This document shows, one piece after another, positions 41,922-41,973 of a DNA stretch of 41,973 nt (positions are counted from its first letter, which is position 1; each line of letters starts with the position of its first letter). The position numbers and the translations under genes were made by a program. The notes under the pieces were generated by a model. That model was not told the DNA's origin. It saw nothing but the letters and a program-made list of their open reading frames with translations, and did no database searches. This stretch comes from an uncultured Clostridia bacterium (GTDB lineage: Bacteria > Bacillota > Clostridia > Christensenellales > Aristaeellaceae), in the NCBI GenBank assembly GCA_947631405.1, contig CANRLC010000017.1, positions 1 through 41,973 on the forward strand. Direction: 5' to 3'.

Positions 41922-41973
41922 TGTTACAATATATTTGCCTCACGGATGCGGCAACCAGTCGCAGACGCGAGAC

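Overview
The window looks like a piece of the chromosome of a high-GC, anaerobic, spore-forming Bacillota (Clostridia), probably a gut lineage near Christensenellales or Oscillospirales. The reasons are a SpoIIP fragment and a cysteine-rich coat-like gene, a type III glutamine synthetase, an archaeal-style split glutamate synthase, a flavodiiron protein, acyl-CoA dehydratase activase-type genes, strong AAGGAGG ribosome binding sites, and LplB/YtcP-type sugar import beside glycoside hydrolases. The order cannot be fixed from the sequence alone. No rRNA, tRNA, CRISPR array, transposase or phage gene was seen.

Layout. 1-1.7 kb: a spoIIP gene that stops early against an AT-rich end, divergent from a Cys-rich, probably spore-coat gene. 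1.8-3.9 kb: deoB and a purine nucleoside phosphorylase form a nucleoside salvage operon. 4.1-9.2 kb (minus): a five-gene split glutamate synthase operon (amidotransferase, FMN synthase domain with ferredoxin module, four-cluster ferredoxin, FAD oxidoreductase, GXGXG domain). 9.5-11.6 kb: glnN, divergent from it, so GS and GOGAT start from back-to-back promoters. 11.7-16.3 kb (minus): a large activase-like ATPase protein and its DUF2229/HgdB-like partner, apparently two halves of what is often one protein, parted by a tandem repeat. 16.5-26.8 kb: a housekeeping run of rRNA/tRNA methyltransferase, plsX, acpP, rnc, smc, ftsY, a small membrane protein, dusB and a flavodiiron protein. 27.4-30.5 kb: a lone GT2-HAD-COG5610 fusion protein for surface polysaccharide. 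30.8-36.8 kb (minus): GH43, carboxylesterase, GH51, DUF6171 and GH27, a cytoplasmic arabinose/galactose side-chain degrading operon. 37.0-41.6 kb (plus): solute-binding protein, two permeases and an AraC regulator. The last two operons share one divergent regulatory region and form a Gram-positive polysaccharide utilisation locus: import of an oligosaccharide, then deacylation and removal of arabinose and galactose inside the cell. No ABC ATPase is present, so a shared MsmX-type ATPase is expected elsewhere.

The most unusual non-coding signal is a family of dispersed intergenic repeats (about 3.9, 27.0 and 41.8 kb) rich in mini-hairpins centred on GCGAAGC, with a compensating change in one stem. 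At 30.5-30.8 kb there is also an inverted pair of a second repeat family held between two nearly identical 42-nt terminator hairpins. A perfect hairpin just before rnc and another between the binding protein and its permease look like RNA-level control points. All calls come from reading the sequence by eye; no database or folding program was used.
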